Positions 15,801 to 27,800 of a DNA stretch of 64,000 nucleotides are shown here, piece after piece. How positions within the stretch are numbered: the first letter of the stretch is position 1; every line of letters starts with the position of its first letter. The position numbers and the translations under genes were made by a program. Under the pieces are notes generated by a model. The model worked only from the letters and a program-made list of their open reading frames with translations, was not told where the DNA came from and made no database searches. The DNA lies in contig SJOL01006431.1 of assembly GCA_004794785.1 (NCBI GenBank), positions 895,625-959,624 on the forward strand, given 5' to 3'. The stretch comes from Opisthorchis felineus (taxonomy: Eukaryota; Platyhelminthes; Trematoda; Opisthorchiida; Opisthorchiidae).

Positions 15801-18800
15801 GGTCGTCTTTAAAGAAGTTGATTTGATTCACTCACCTCTTGAGCTCCTCCAGGCGGCGTTCTGAGCGTACACATTGCATGATAAAGACAAGTAGAAATTG
15901 TCCACGTTGTTTCAAATAGTTTAGAAAATCAATCCTTTATAAGGGCCTCTGTCTAGCCACGTACAGCTGCTAAATAGTATGCATTGTGTTACTTCAGAAA
16001 GGAGCAAACAGCATTGTCGTTCCCCACGACACTCGACATTAACTGAGCTGTATTCTGCCTAATATTTCGGAAAAAAAAACAAGCCACACTATCATGGGGG
16101 ACACTGACACCCACTAGATGTCACCAAATAAGCCTAGTGACACAGACGATACGAACCGCCTCCTGCTACATTGGTCGCGTCTCAATGTTACGAGGGAAAA
16201 TGCCTTTTATTTGATGCGTACCGTAGGATTTCCGAGGGAAGGGAGGAGAGTGTGATTTATCACACTGTGTCTGTTAAGAAACAAGCGACAGTTTTTTGTA
16301 CCCGATGACCACTGTTCGTGTCGCAAGCCAGTTTACAGATTAGAAAAGAGCTTCGGTTCAGCTGAAAAGTGTTCACATATTTTCGGTAAAAGTTATTAGC
16401 CGTCTTTTAAATATCCACAAGTGTTACGGTTTGGAAAACCAAGTTTGATCCACACTGGTTTCATCTTCAACAACATCCTTCAGTGAAATTAATTCGCTCT
16501 GTCTCAACTTACAGCCACATGATAACTTGTGACACCAGAAGCATGCGCTCTCGTTTCTGATACGTCTTAGACCGGATGCTTTAGATTTCTGCACGGTTTA
16601 GGGGGTTTCAGAACCGTTTCGCGAAATGTTTAGTCAAAATTCGTAGAAGATGACAGTCGCACACGCCTGGCATCTGTAAATTCAAAAGCTGCTGCCCGAA
16701 TAACATCATCGCGACGAACGCGGCAATTCTTCCCCGGAACTGGATAAAGGTTGAAGACTCGCCTAAAGTGCGCATCCAAGGGAAACTAATGTTAACTTAC
16801 TGCGACAAACACACTCATTTGCATATCAAACTGGTTTTCATGGAAGACCACCTGGAACACAGCTGAATCTCTCGTTCATGATGTTTTCAAGCAACTGAAT
16901 GTGCTGCACCAGGCCACCTCATGTTTCACTTGGCACGACATTCGACAAATCGCGACACAAATATACACGCAATACACTACACATAAGGTGGCTGAAAACT
17001 CCTCGACAGCCCACGACCGGTTTCACCCTTTTTGCTTCTTGCTTAAAAAGTTCATAAGGAAGAGAGCAGCCGGGTTCCAGATGAGTCTCCCATCAAAACC
17101 AAAGCGATGCACAAATGAATGTATTTGTCGAAATCTGTCCAATTTGGGTTCAAGTAGAACATAAGTTTGATGGGAACTCGGGGGCTGCGCCTATCTGATG
17201 AGCCCCAAGAAGGGAAAAACCGGAAGTGGGCCGTCGAAGAGTTTTAATCAATCTTATCAGCAGTGTATTACGTGTATGTTGACTTACGTCTGCTGAACAA
17301 GCTCTGCTGCTCCTACGTAAACGGTTTTACTATGCATTGTATATCCGTGTGACAAATTGGCAAGTTGGAAATTTCTAGCTTCTCAGTTGTTATTACTATA
17401 GGAATCTTTCTTATTGCAGTTCCCGAGAACGCTGAAATCATTAAGTGCATGGCAAGTGAATAATCACCAGGTTATCAAATAACCCTTGTAGGGCTCATGG
17501 AATTCTTTTGATGGTGGAGTGGTGAGGAGTGCCTGGTTTAGCGCTGTTTATTTAGGAGATTTACGAGTGACGCAGATAGGTCTATGTTACACGAGTAAGT
17601 AGTACCAGTGTTTAGGCTAATGCCTGTTGATCTGAAGGTTTGCCGCCGACCATACTCTCAGGAAGATACAGTTGCACCAAGGTCTTCCACTTCTCTTGGG
17701 GCTGCAATTTCTTCGAGTACCTTCGAGCACATGAAGCCTTCCGTACCGCAAGGTTGTAAGAGTACCGATTTTTATTTCATGAGAAGTAGCTATTTTTATT
17801 GTGGGAATTTCCCGTAATATAATTGCTGCTTGCTGACCTATAATGGTCAATATTCTAAACGTTATTTGTATTCGGATGGCATATTCCATTTCAAGCTCCT
17901 CCTGGGAATAATCAAAACAGATCGTTTGTTTACTCAGACATTAAGACCCTCTCTCTGCGATTAAAAGTATCCTCAGTCTGTCACTTGTGATTCCCAACCA
18001 ATTACTCAACAGTCTGTACGCGCGCCAAGTTCCAGTTAAAATGGCTTTAGAGTGGATAACAAATTTTTCAGCTTTCCCAATTTTGTGAAAATAAACGTTT
18101 GGGAATTCTATCAACGCATGGACTACAAAATACCAACTAAGTAGGAATAAAGCCAAGAGAAACAGGATATTTGCTGCACCGAACTGCTGGGCTCGCCATT
18201 ATTCCTCTCCAATTTCTAAGGCATTGCGTACATAAAACCCAAGCCACACGGTTATGCAGAATGTGTTTACCATAATATTTTCCAAATTAACTTTTAAAGA
18301 GTGTAGCAAACAAATTCAACGTCTTTTTGGTCATTCCTGGAAGAAGTCTGGGCCAAAATGCACATGCAACGGTGATCACAACCTGAGTTGAATCACTTCG
18401 TTGTTCAACTGTTATTCAATTTGTATTCCCAGGAGAAGAAATAGTTAGCGGCGAGAAGGGTTACAACAGACATAATGTACGATATTTTTGGCAGACTTTC
18501 CTAGCTCTTTCACCAACCTTGATTGGCAGCGTCTCAGCTTGCATCCGTTAGCACTACGCGCAACCAGGGTAAATATATTAAGTAATACCTTTCTCCCAAA
18601 TTAATTTTTATATTTTAACCACAAATTCCTTAAGAGAGAAACACGGTTTAAAAAATTTGCTTTTTATGTGCAAACATTTATGGGAATAAAAATTCTCCGT
18701 TCCTTATTGTACAAGAAGCAAATTCACTCACTTCTCTCTAGTTCTTCCCTAAAATAGGTAAATTCAAGCAAAATTTCTAAAGAAATTCTTGAATTTCAAG

Positions 18801-21800
18801 GACGTACAACGTAACCGGCGTGTGTATATAATCCTTCAGGTTGATGTGTCTAACGGCTTATCATTTTCCCCATGATTGCCCTGTATTTTCTTGATACCCT
18901 CGAAACGAGGTTTTAGTCATATACTGCAAATATGGACGGCACGATTTGTTTCCAACTTCAAACCACAGAATAGCTAATTTTTTCTATTTCAAACAGCATG
19001 CCAAACAAATGGTTCAACAGCTCCGCCAAGCAGTGGTATTTTCCAGAAATGGTCAGTCTATTACATAATGAGAAATTATTTATACAAGACCGTTTTCCAT
19101 GAGCTGCAACGTCAATGTTTGATTGCAGAGTTCTTGAAAATTTTTGGAATCCTAGGTGAATTCTTTGGTCGGCAGGAGGCAACCGAAATGTGCGTTCACC
19201 ACCAGCACATACGTACATATATATACACATATACATATTCATATAGATATATATGCCATAAAAGCCCTACTAATTCATTTCTTGATAAATCACACTACTT
19301 GTCAAACGTCGGAGAACCAAGCCCAACTTTCAAAAGATATGCTGTCTGCTAGGAGATACGGTGCAGTATTATGTGGCCCCAGTATGCGAACTCGGGAATA
19401 GTTAACGATAAACACAAATAGCAAGGGGACGTCATTGCTCGTGCTAAGTGTTTGGATAAGTATATCGCATGTACAGCTACGGTGCCACGCTCTAGCCCCC
19501 CCCCCTGGACGTGACTCAACCTCATTCAAAACCAAATGGAAATAGTAAAATCTAAGTTTAAACTGGCATTAGAGCTCATACATTTAATTCACCGTTCACA
19601 TTATATCATCCGCTGTGCGGGGATTTGAACCCTAATTCTAACAGTTACGGGACCAGTACGTCAACACTAATTCAGTCGTAGACGGGGTTTTCATTTTCAA
19701 ACTGGTCAACTTTCCCCTACTGGGTACAAGCGTACTTACCTGGGTGAAGAATGATTTGTACTATATCTGGTCTAAGTGCGACCAGCCGATCAACCTGTCG
19801 TGGCCGAACGGGAGTTCACAGGCTCGAAACCCTCTACCGGGGTTTCGGGAGATGCACATTGTTGATGATTCTTAGTGAGGATGAAAAAACTGTACAGTGC
19901 TTTGCAGCTTTTCAGCGTAGATTGGTTTCGCTGACAGGAAAACTCTGAACCAAGAAGCGTACTCAACTGTTCAGGTTGGTTGCGCAGAACATTTGTTTTT
20001 TAGAAGGTTAGGAATAGTGCGGTTTACTTAGCAGCTAAACAAACAATTCGAACGATATTGCTTTAATGTAGCTAAATAAAAAAAACCTGTGAGTCCAACA
20101 AACGGACGTTTTAAACAACAGTGATGTACACAATCGGTTGTGGATATTTGGCAATGTCTTGACGAAATAAAGTGGCTTTTTAGCGCAAAGTCGTTGGAAG
20201 TAAATAAATTTTCTTTTACAAACGCAGGTTACCACAAGTGTAAAACTCGTTGTAATTTTGTTACAAGAAAAATTTTGCGAAAATTATCCGTCACTCACAT
20301 CTTTTTAGCTAGACGTCCTGGACAAGAAATGCAATAAACAAAACTTGAAATATCCTGTTACATGAAGTACCACTGTCGATTTATTTTGTATGGTCATGGA
20401 ACTGTTTTTTCTCAATCTCAAGATATCTACAAAACCATTTGATTTTTGCGAGATCACCACAAGTCTGATCATCCGCTGCAGATATGCATTTCTTACTAAT
20501 TGCGATTACATTTATTCGAATGCCGGAACAAGTATTGGTGCCCTACAACACTAGCACACATCTTTTCTGGCGCCGTCTGCGACGAATTTTCACAAAAATT
20601 CCTTTTTGACAGACTAATACTAACCACTGCTTAATACAGTTGGCCTGCAGGTCTTCTCTTTGTCCCATCTGTCATACTTTGGCCTTTCTTGTCCGTCATG
20701 ATGTGCCGCGCAAAGTCAATTAAGTTCTGCATATCTGATGTGCACAAAGAGGTATTTTGCCTCGGATCCAAGAAAAGTGGCATGTTCACAAAAAAGGGTT
20801 CGGGTATCTAGTTTGTTCGGCTCTAAGTGCCAATCCACCTTTATGGTCAGAAATTTAGCCAAAGAACACAAAAGCAAAACTCTACCGTCGTCCCACGTTC
20901 ATATTGGGGGTGAACATCACTCCTACCCACGTTTGCCGCATAAGGGCATTCGCAGGATTACAACACCCCAGTCGCGTTGAATTTTAACATATTCCAAGGG
21001 ACAAGTCAAATCCATAGACAGTGCGAAAAGCTTGCTTAAAGATCCAAGCCACTTTATAAATTGTGCAGAGAGTAATGGCCCAAGTAAGTGCCATATTCAA
21101 TAGTAATCCTGCAAACCCGTGAAAATGTTTATAAAAAGTTTGTCCTTTCTTCTTTGTAAAACCTTTGCTGCTATGTTGCACACCGCTTACTTTTGAGTGC
21201 ATTTTCTCTGGAAGAGTGATAATACACATTCCCGTAGCGTAAGTAAATGGAAAGCAAATGATTCACCAGGCTTTTTAGATTCAGAACACAAAGGAACAAG
21301 CGATAACGTCTTTACCATCCCTCCTTGTTGTGTGTAAGGACTGAGGCTTTATAAAACTAAGGGCGAAAAACATACTTGGAGAACATGGTCGAGGAGGTCT
21401 TTTACTAACGCGGTAGCGCAAGCAACATAGTCATTGGATTGTTCGTTCCGCTTGCTGTGGTCCCCCACCTGGCCGGTGGGAGAAATGTGTTTAGTTCTAA
21501 CGTCGCTTCTAGAATGCTCTACAATGACCCTATTTGTTTACTCCGATCCTTTCATTAAAAATGACTGGCTGAAGCCTGGGTGACTGCTATTTGCAGACAA
21601 CCCAACCAGTGTGGTCAGAAGGTATTTGTATGCGCTCAAGTCTGCTCACGTGACCACTGGCTAATCAGGTCGACAGATGGTGACGTTAACAGTCGTCACA
21701 TTTAATTCGCAGATCCCGCACTGTTTTTTAGTTCGTTTGTATCAACCAACCGCTGCTAGTTCTAAATACTCTCAGAATTTATTGACAAGAGCAGACGGTA

Positions 21801-24800
21801 AAAAAAAACAAATAATGACCACCAACATGTGCTCTAGCAAAAAGGCTCATCAGTAATCTCGGTAATCATTAATTCAGTTCGAAAAAATAACCCGAACCGT
21901 TATGCACAAATGAATAACACTGACTGTCGTTCAACTGTAACATTCCTTCAGGGCACAGTTGTCATGTCACCCGAAGGAAGAATGAGATACTCTAGGTTGC
22001 CCAAGTACAGACAGAAACAGTTGACATGCAGAAGGTGGGTTCGAAACACCTACCTTCTGGTCCGTAAGTCCGTGATGTATGCCTAAGTGAATAACTCTAA
22101 TCCGGTTCACCAACAACCTGACGACACCGGATCATTCATCGTGGCCTCAACCAAGCAATAACAAACCAGCGACGACGATCAGCTGATTGTTCCTGACTCG
22201 ACAAACAGGTCGTTTGAGCATTAAAGTTGGACTTTGAATTTCGTTTGGAACGTGCTAACCCCATTTAGGTTTGGTTAATTTTGCGAAGCCAGAACACCAC
22301 GAAAATTCCATCTGCTTGCCGGTGGACCAAAAACAGGTCGCACCAACAATCTACAGCTGCATTTGTGCATGCCTGGGATTTTGTGGATTTAAGCACCAAT
22401 TTGCAAAACATTTTCAAGACGTTTGAATTTGCACATGGAGACACCATCTGCGTTGAACCCAAGATCACACAGGGAGGTAAAAAGCATCCAGTGAAGCCCT
22501 CACACAAGATTGTCAACCCTCACTCACCTTACAAAGTTGTCAACTTGAATTTCTGAAAGGGAAAGAATATTATAGTAAAGCATCTGTATCACTGAATTTT
22601 GAAGGCACATGCAGACGACGAACACACAGGAGTCAACATTTAACGGTGTTTTTGTTATGTATGTGTCTGTATAACTAGCCAATATAGCAACACAAACGTT
22701 AGAACAACCCAGTGCCTGGTTGTATGTTTCTATTTTATCGATTCGTTTATCATCAGCTGAAACCTTTTGCAATGTAAACAATCAGGAAACATCAACAAGA
22801 ATCTAGCATCCTCAAACAGTTTGCTAATACGGGGAATAACGACAACTTGCAGCTACCAGGCTCTACTTTGCCGTTCAAAAGGTCCGTAATATAACGAAAA
22901 ATTGGCAGCTGGGAGGTCCTTGATTGGCTTAGAACACATGGCTGTTGATTTGCTTGAAGAGCTTGGAATTTGCTTGCCAAAGTTCCGTTACCACTGGTGG
23001 AGATATTATCAATGTCTTGTGTGACGCCTTAGTGGTAAACGTCTTGGCCGTTACCGAGGTATTTTCGTTCTGATGACGGCTTTTATGATTAAAATCTTCG
23101 TAGATGATATTTAGCACGCCTGCGAAACAGTGATGAGACAATGTGGAGGAGACAGTTTGTCACACTAGCCCTATTCTGATGAGAGCTTTCGCAATGTCAG
23201 GCAAATTAGAGGGTTTGGTAGTGCGTAATCTGCAGTCGCCACAACTTGTGGTCCGGGTTGTTTGTTGTGCATCAATCCTAGGAGTTCCAGGAAAGACGTT
23301 ACGGCTTGTACGAAAACTCGATAGATTTTATTCAACAAACCGGTGCACCTAAATCCAAACTAAATTTGGTCACAGGCATCTAACTATGGGTCGCAGAATC
23401 GTGAAAAACAAATGCGCAATACGGCCGATTCCGTTGTTAGCTAACAAGTCCACAAATTGAGGAATGCCTTAGCATCCCTAAAATGAAAGACCATTCACAT
23501 GAAGATCGTTGAAACTAGAGAAGATTAACCACTTCATATTGGTCGTCAAACTACCAAAACTGTCATCCGACCACTGACTCAACTCTGAATATACTTCAAC
23601 GAACATTATGGTTTAGTGATTTGAAATTTTACAAAACGTTATCACATTCAAACCACTACGAGGAACATACCTCGGTTAGGGATCCTTAAATAGCAATAAA
23701 CACGGAGAATTTATCATCCACAGAATAAATAATCTCACTGAGGTGATGTGCATCTCGAGAGATTTAAATCATATCGTTCAGCACAGTACTCATGGGACCA
23801 ATATAAAACTGGCAAACAGACATCATTGAACTGGTGTAACGGCGGATACTACAGGTGAGGCATGCGAGTAGTATGTGGTTTAATCATAACACTGCCTCGC
23901 ATCTAATGGAAGATGCACCCCCCATGGGGTTTATTACGGAACCGGTGGAACCGCTTTCCAGTTTTTGTTTGCAATTGCGTGATGGTCATTGAATATCCTT
24001 GAAAGTTCAAGAAGACACGTGAGGATGTTCAGTTTTTAAAAATAAAGTGCATATGAGATATGTAATTTCCTGTCCAATAGTTTGCAACCATTTAGTTGGT
24101 GTTTTCTGACCGACAACTCCGCGGCGGATGGCTTTCCTCCATCCACCTGCAGTTGTTGTGCGGATCAGCATTGACTCAGGGAACCCTGTGGTACGCGGGT
24201 ACCTAGGGGTACGTGCGAGTATCTAGGGCTGCTCAAGTGAGGAAACAAGCTGTGTTCGCGGTTTGCTACCAAATAACTGGCAGGTTTATGGAGCAAAAGC
24301 ACTCATTAGCAAATGGTTGACGAAATTAGCGGCAGTGATGCCTCGTCATCTCTTATCCACCAGTTCGGCTTGTTGAATCTGTGCGTAACTCAAGCGTAGT
24401 TCCACAGCATTGTACTAGCATTGGTGCCGGGCCGTTCATGTGGACGATTTCCCGCCCAATAATCTAACCAGCTGTGTTATGAACTCAAATCATTTCAGTT
24501 ATATACATCAGGATATCTCACCGAACTAAATATCACCCGGCGGACGCTTTGATGTCCAGCGGGAAGAAAACATCTTGCATTGTTTTCACCTACACCAAAT
24601 ATTCTCCTAATGTTTATGGAGCGAGAGCATTTGATTCTTTTTTGTCAACCAGTTGTACCATTCTGCGATATATCGACTGTTGTTGGGTTAGGACAATTTT
24701 GTGTTCACCACGTTGGTGCATTATTTTAACTTACTTTTCTTGTGGTCTCTCTAAAGAAACTTGATTTGAAGAAGCTCCCTGTGAAGAAGGTTGCACTGAA

Positions 24801-27800
24801 GTAGGTTCCTCTGAAGAAGAATTATGGCACCGGACGTCAGTATCAGTAACCTGCAAAACTGTTTGCTTGTTTGTACAAATGACAGATTCAATGTTGAATA
24901 GACCCAAACTAACAAACTATGGTCCTGGGATGCGGAGGTATTCTTACAATACATTATCTTATACTTAATCTGTTTCCGAAAACTCACCTTCAGCAGTTTG
25001 CCTTTAAAACCGATGAACATGGGAAGTTTTCACTCTGAACCATAGTAGGAAATCCCGTCGACATGATATTCCTAAAAAAACTTATTATGACGAAACGCTC
25101 AAAAGCTTTTAGGCTTATACCGGTTAGCTATAAGTGCTTGCTAGGGGTGTGGAACTCACATTCATGTCAATGTTGTTTGAGCAGCCCTCATCCCATTTTG
25201 GAATAACCAGTCTGGTCAGTTAATTTCAAATGGTGAATCAACATCACTTTCTACGCTCAGGTTTGAATTCCAAACGTCCACCTATTGTTTTGATATCATG
25301 ATACAAAGCTAGGAATCACGTAACAAACCGTATTTGGGTCCTCGGCCAACAAATAGCCCGAAGGCGTTCAATTTAGTCGATTTAGCCGTGAAAAGAATAG
25401 GTTCACAGAGATGTTGCAGAGTAGATTACCATTCATTAGAAGAATCACGTGATCTGGTGCTTTATTTCGTGTCCAGTTGAGTAAAACGGTTTAGCTCTGA
25501 TTCAGACACACAACAAAACAATTCTTGATGGCATCATATGAACACAAATTGCTTGTGATTTGTTACCAATCATTTGTGCAATTCTGCAATACATTTACCA
25601 CTGTCTTATTGAAACAATTTTGTGTTCACCGGGTTTGTGCATTCTTTTGACTTACTCCTCATCTTCTTCTTCTGGACGAGATAACCAGATTTTATCCCCA
25701 ATTTTTTTGTATCATTGATGTCCGGGTAAAGTAAGTCTTGGTTGCAAATTCATACGACATTTGGACGTTCCCATCATAAAAAATGGTCTGGTGATAAACG
25801 TAGACAGTTTCGATTGTTCGTGAAATTTATTGTCTTTAGAAATGGGGCAATGGTGGTCTCGACAAATGCTCTCATTTGCGCCTAAATTTGTTTTTTTTTC
25901 TTTCTTATGAGGCTCAACTGAGTCCAGCTGAATCTCTCGTTTATGATGGGTTCATACGAAATTGAGCTTGAAAGAAACTCGGGGACTGCACCTACCTGAT
26001 GAGCCCCTAACAGGACAAAACCGGCCGTGGGCTGTTGAAGAGTTTTCAGTATCATTATGAGTAGTATGTTAGGGATCGTTTTTCCTCCGGAGTTTCATGA
26101 ATACTCGCGTGAAGATGCTTGTAGCTACACTGGTTTGAGCTTTATTCATTTCCCTCTTTAAATCCAACTTGTATTTATAACCAGACGCTTATTCATTTTT
26201 GATGGTAAAATCTTTTCAAACTTAGCAATCTATAAACTTGTGGAATTGTCAAACTTCCGGTGGCTAAATTTTAGATTTTGAGAATACTTGAACATCTCTC
26301 TGTACGACCTAGACATATAATAACATTTTATTTTCAGATTTCTCCCCGTCTGTCACAATTCCAGTAACATCTTAGGTTACTGTGGTAAAAGTGGAATACT
26401 TTGTGCTTTGCTTTGAAGTAACGAGGGACGGAAGCTCACCAGAAAAAGTAGGTGTGTTTAAACGGTCCTTAGACCTCACCCCATTACTTTGTGTGGCTCT
26501 AGCGCAGACCGATCCTTGTAGTCGGGATTTTGTTTGTTCTACCCTTCTGATAATCCACAAAGGACATTGTGTTCACCTCCATTTGAGCCAATGTCCAAGG
26601 AGGATGCTACACCGGATGTATCCGTCCATCACCCAAACATTTGCCTTCAGCCTAATTATCCTGCTTTCGCCTCCCTGTTGCCACGGATTTTAGAAAAATT
26701 CTGTATTAAAATACCTTCAGGTTGACGGAACCTAACAGTTGTTTGTTTTTGACGAACCCCCTTTGAACGTTTTTGATAATTTTAACATATTTCTCAATTT
26801 AAGCAATGCTACAAGAATTTTTTTCTTGCAGTTGGAACGATGCGCGATTTGTCGACTATTCACTCCGATACCGGACTCCCCATCAGGTTGATTAAATTTT
26901 ATACACTGTTCATTAGCAAGTCTGCACAGTCCCTGGAATCTCTTCCAGCTTGTTGAAAAAGTATGATTAAATGAAAAAACTTTGGTTGCTTTTCAAAATC
27001 CGCTTCATTGTCAGCTGAGCTTCTGGCTGCCCACACATCCAGTTTTGTGTGCGACGTACGTTGGATGGGAATTCGGGAACTGGACCTACACGATGAGCAG
27101 AAGAGGTTACTCAGGCAATGGACTGGCTGCCATTTTTCGGTACCACAAGCATAACTTCCTTCAAACGGAACTGCTCAGAGCAAAACCTTTTGACCAACTT
27201 TACTCTCGACTAGGAATCAGCTGTGTTGGTTTAGACGACGACCACCAGAAACCCATTGTCCAGTTGACCAAATAAATGAAGTGGGAGTGGAGAGACATTT
27301 TCGACTGCGGAGTTATCTATTGATCAACAAGAACTAAGCGGTCACAAGCTTTCAGATACAAAATTCGGAAGCTCACTTGCAAAGGGTTCTTGAAAAGTCA
27401 TCACGTTCAGGCGTCTTTGACGTTGTTTGGATGGTGAACAGTAATGATCAGACACTGCACTCAGGTTGAATAATTTTCATGTCGAACTTCGATTGGTTGC
27501 AGGGACGGCGCTTTAACAGTACTGTTCGCAAGTTTCATCAGTGGTATTTAAACAACGTCCACGAAAGTTTAGAAGCAGGCTTGATGAAGTCAACTTTTCA
27601 AACATGAGGTCCTTACCCTCGTTGTTGAAAGTTTGTAACCTTTTAGTTCACGTTGGTTGACACGCAACTCCCCGCTGGAATGCAATTTTCATTTCAACGG
27701 TGTCCTTTTAGCAAAATAACATCAAAAGGAGGGTACCAACAGCAAAAAACCTCCGAATCGTTGTACACCATGCTTTCGTACAAATATACCAATCGTTTTG

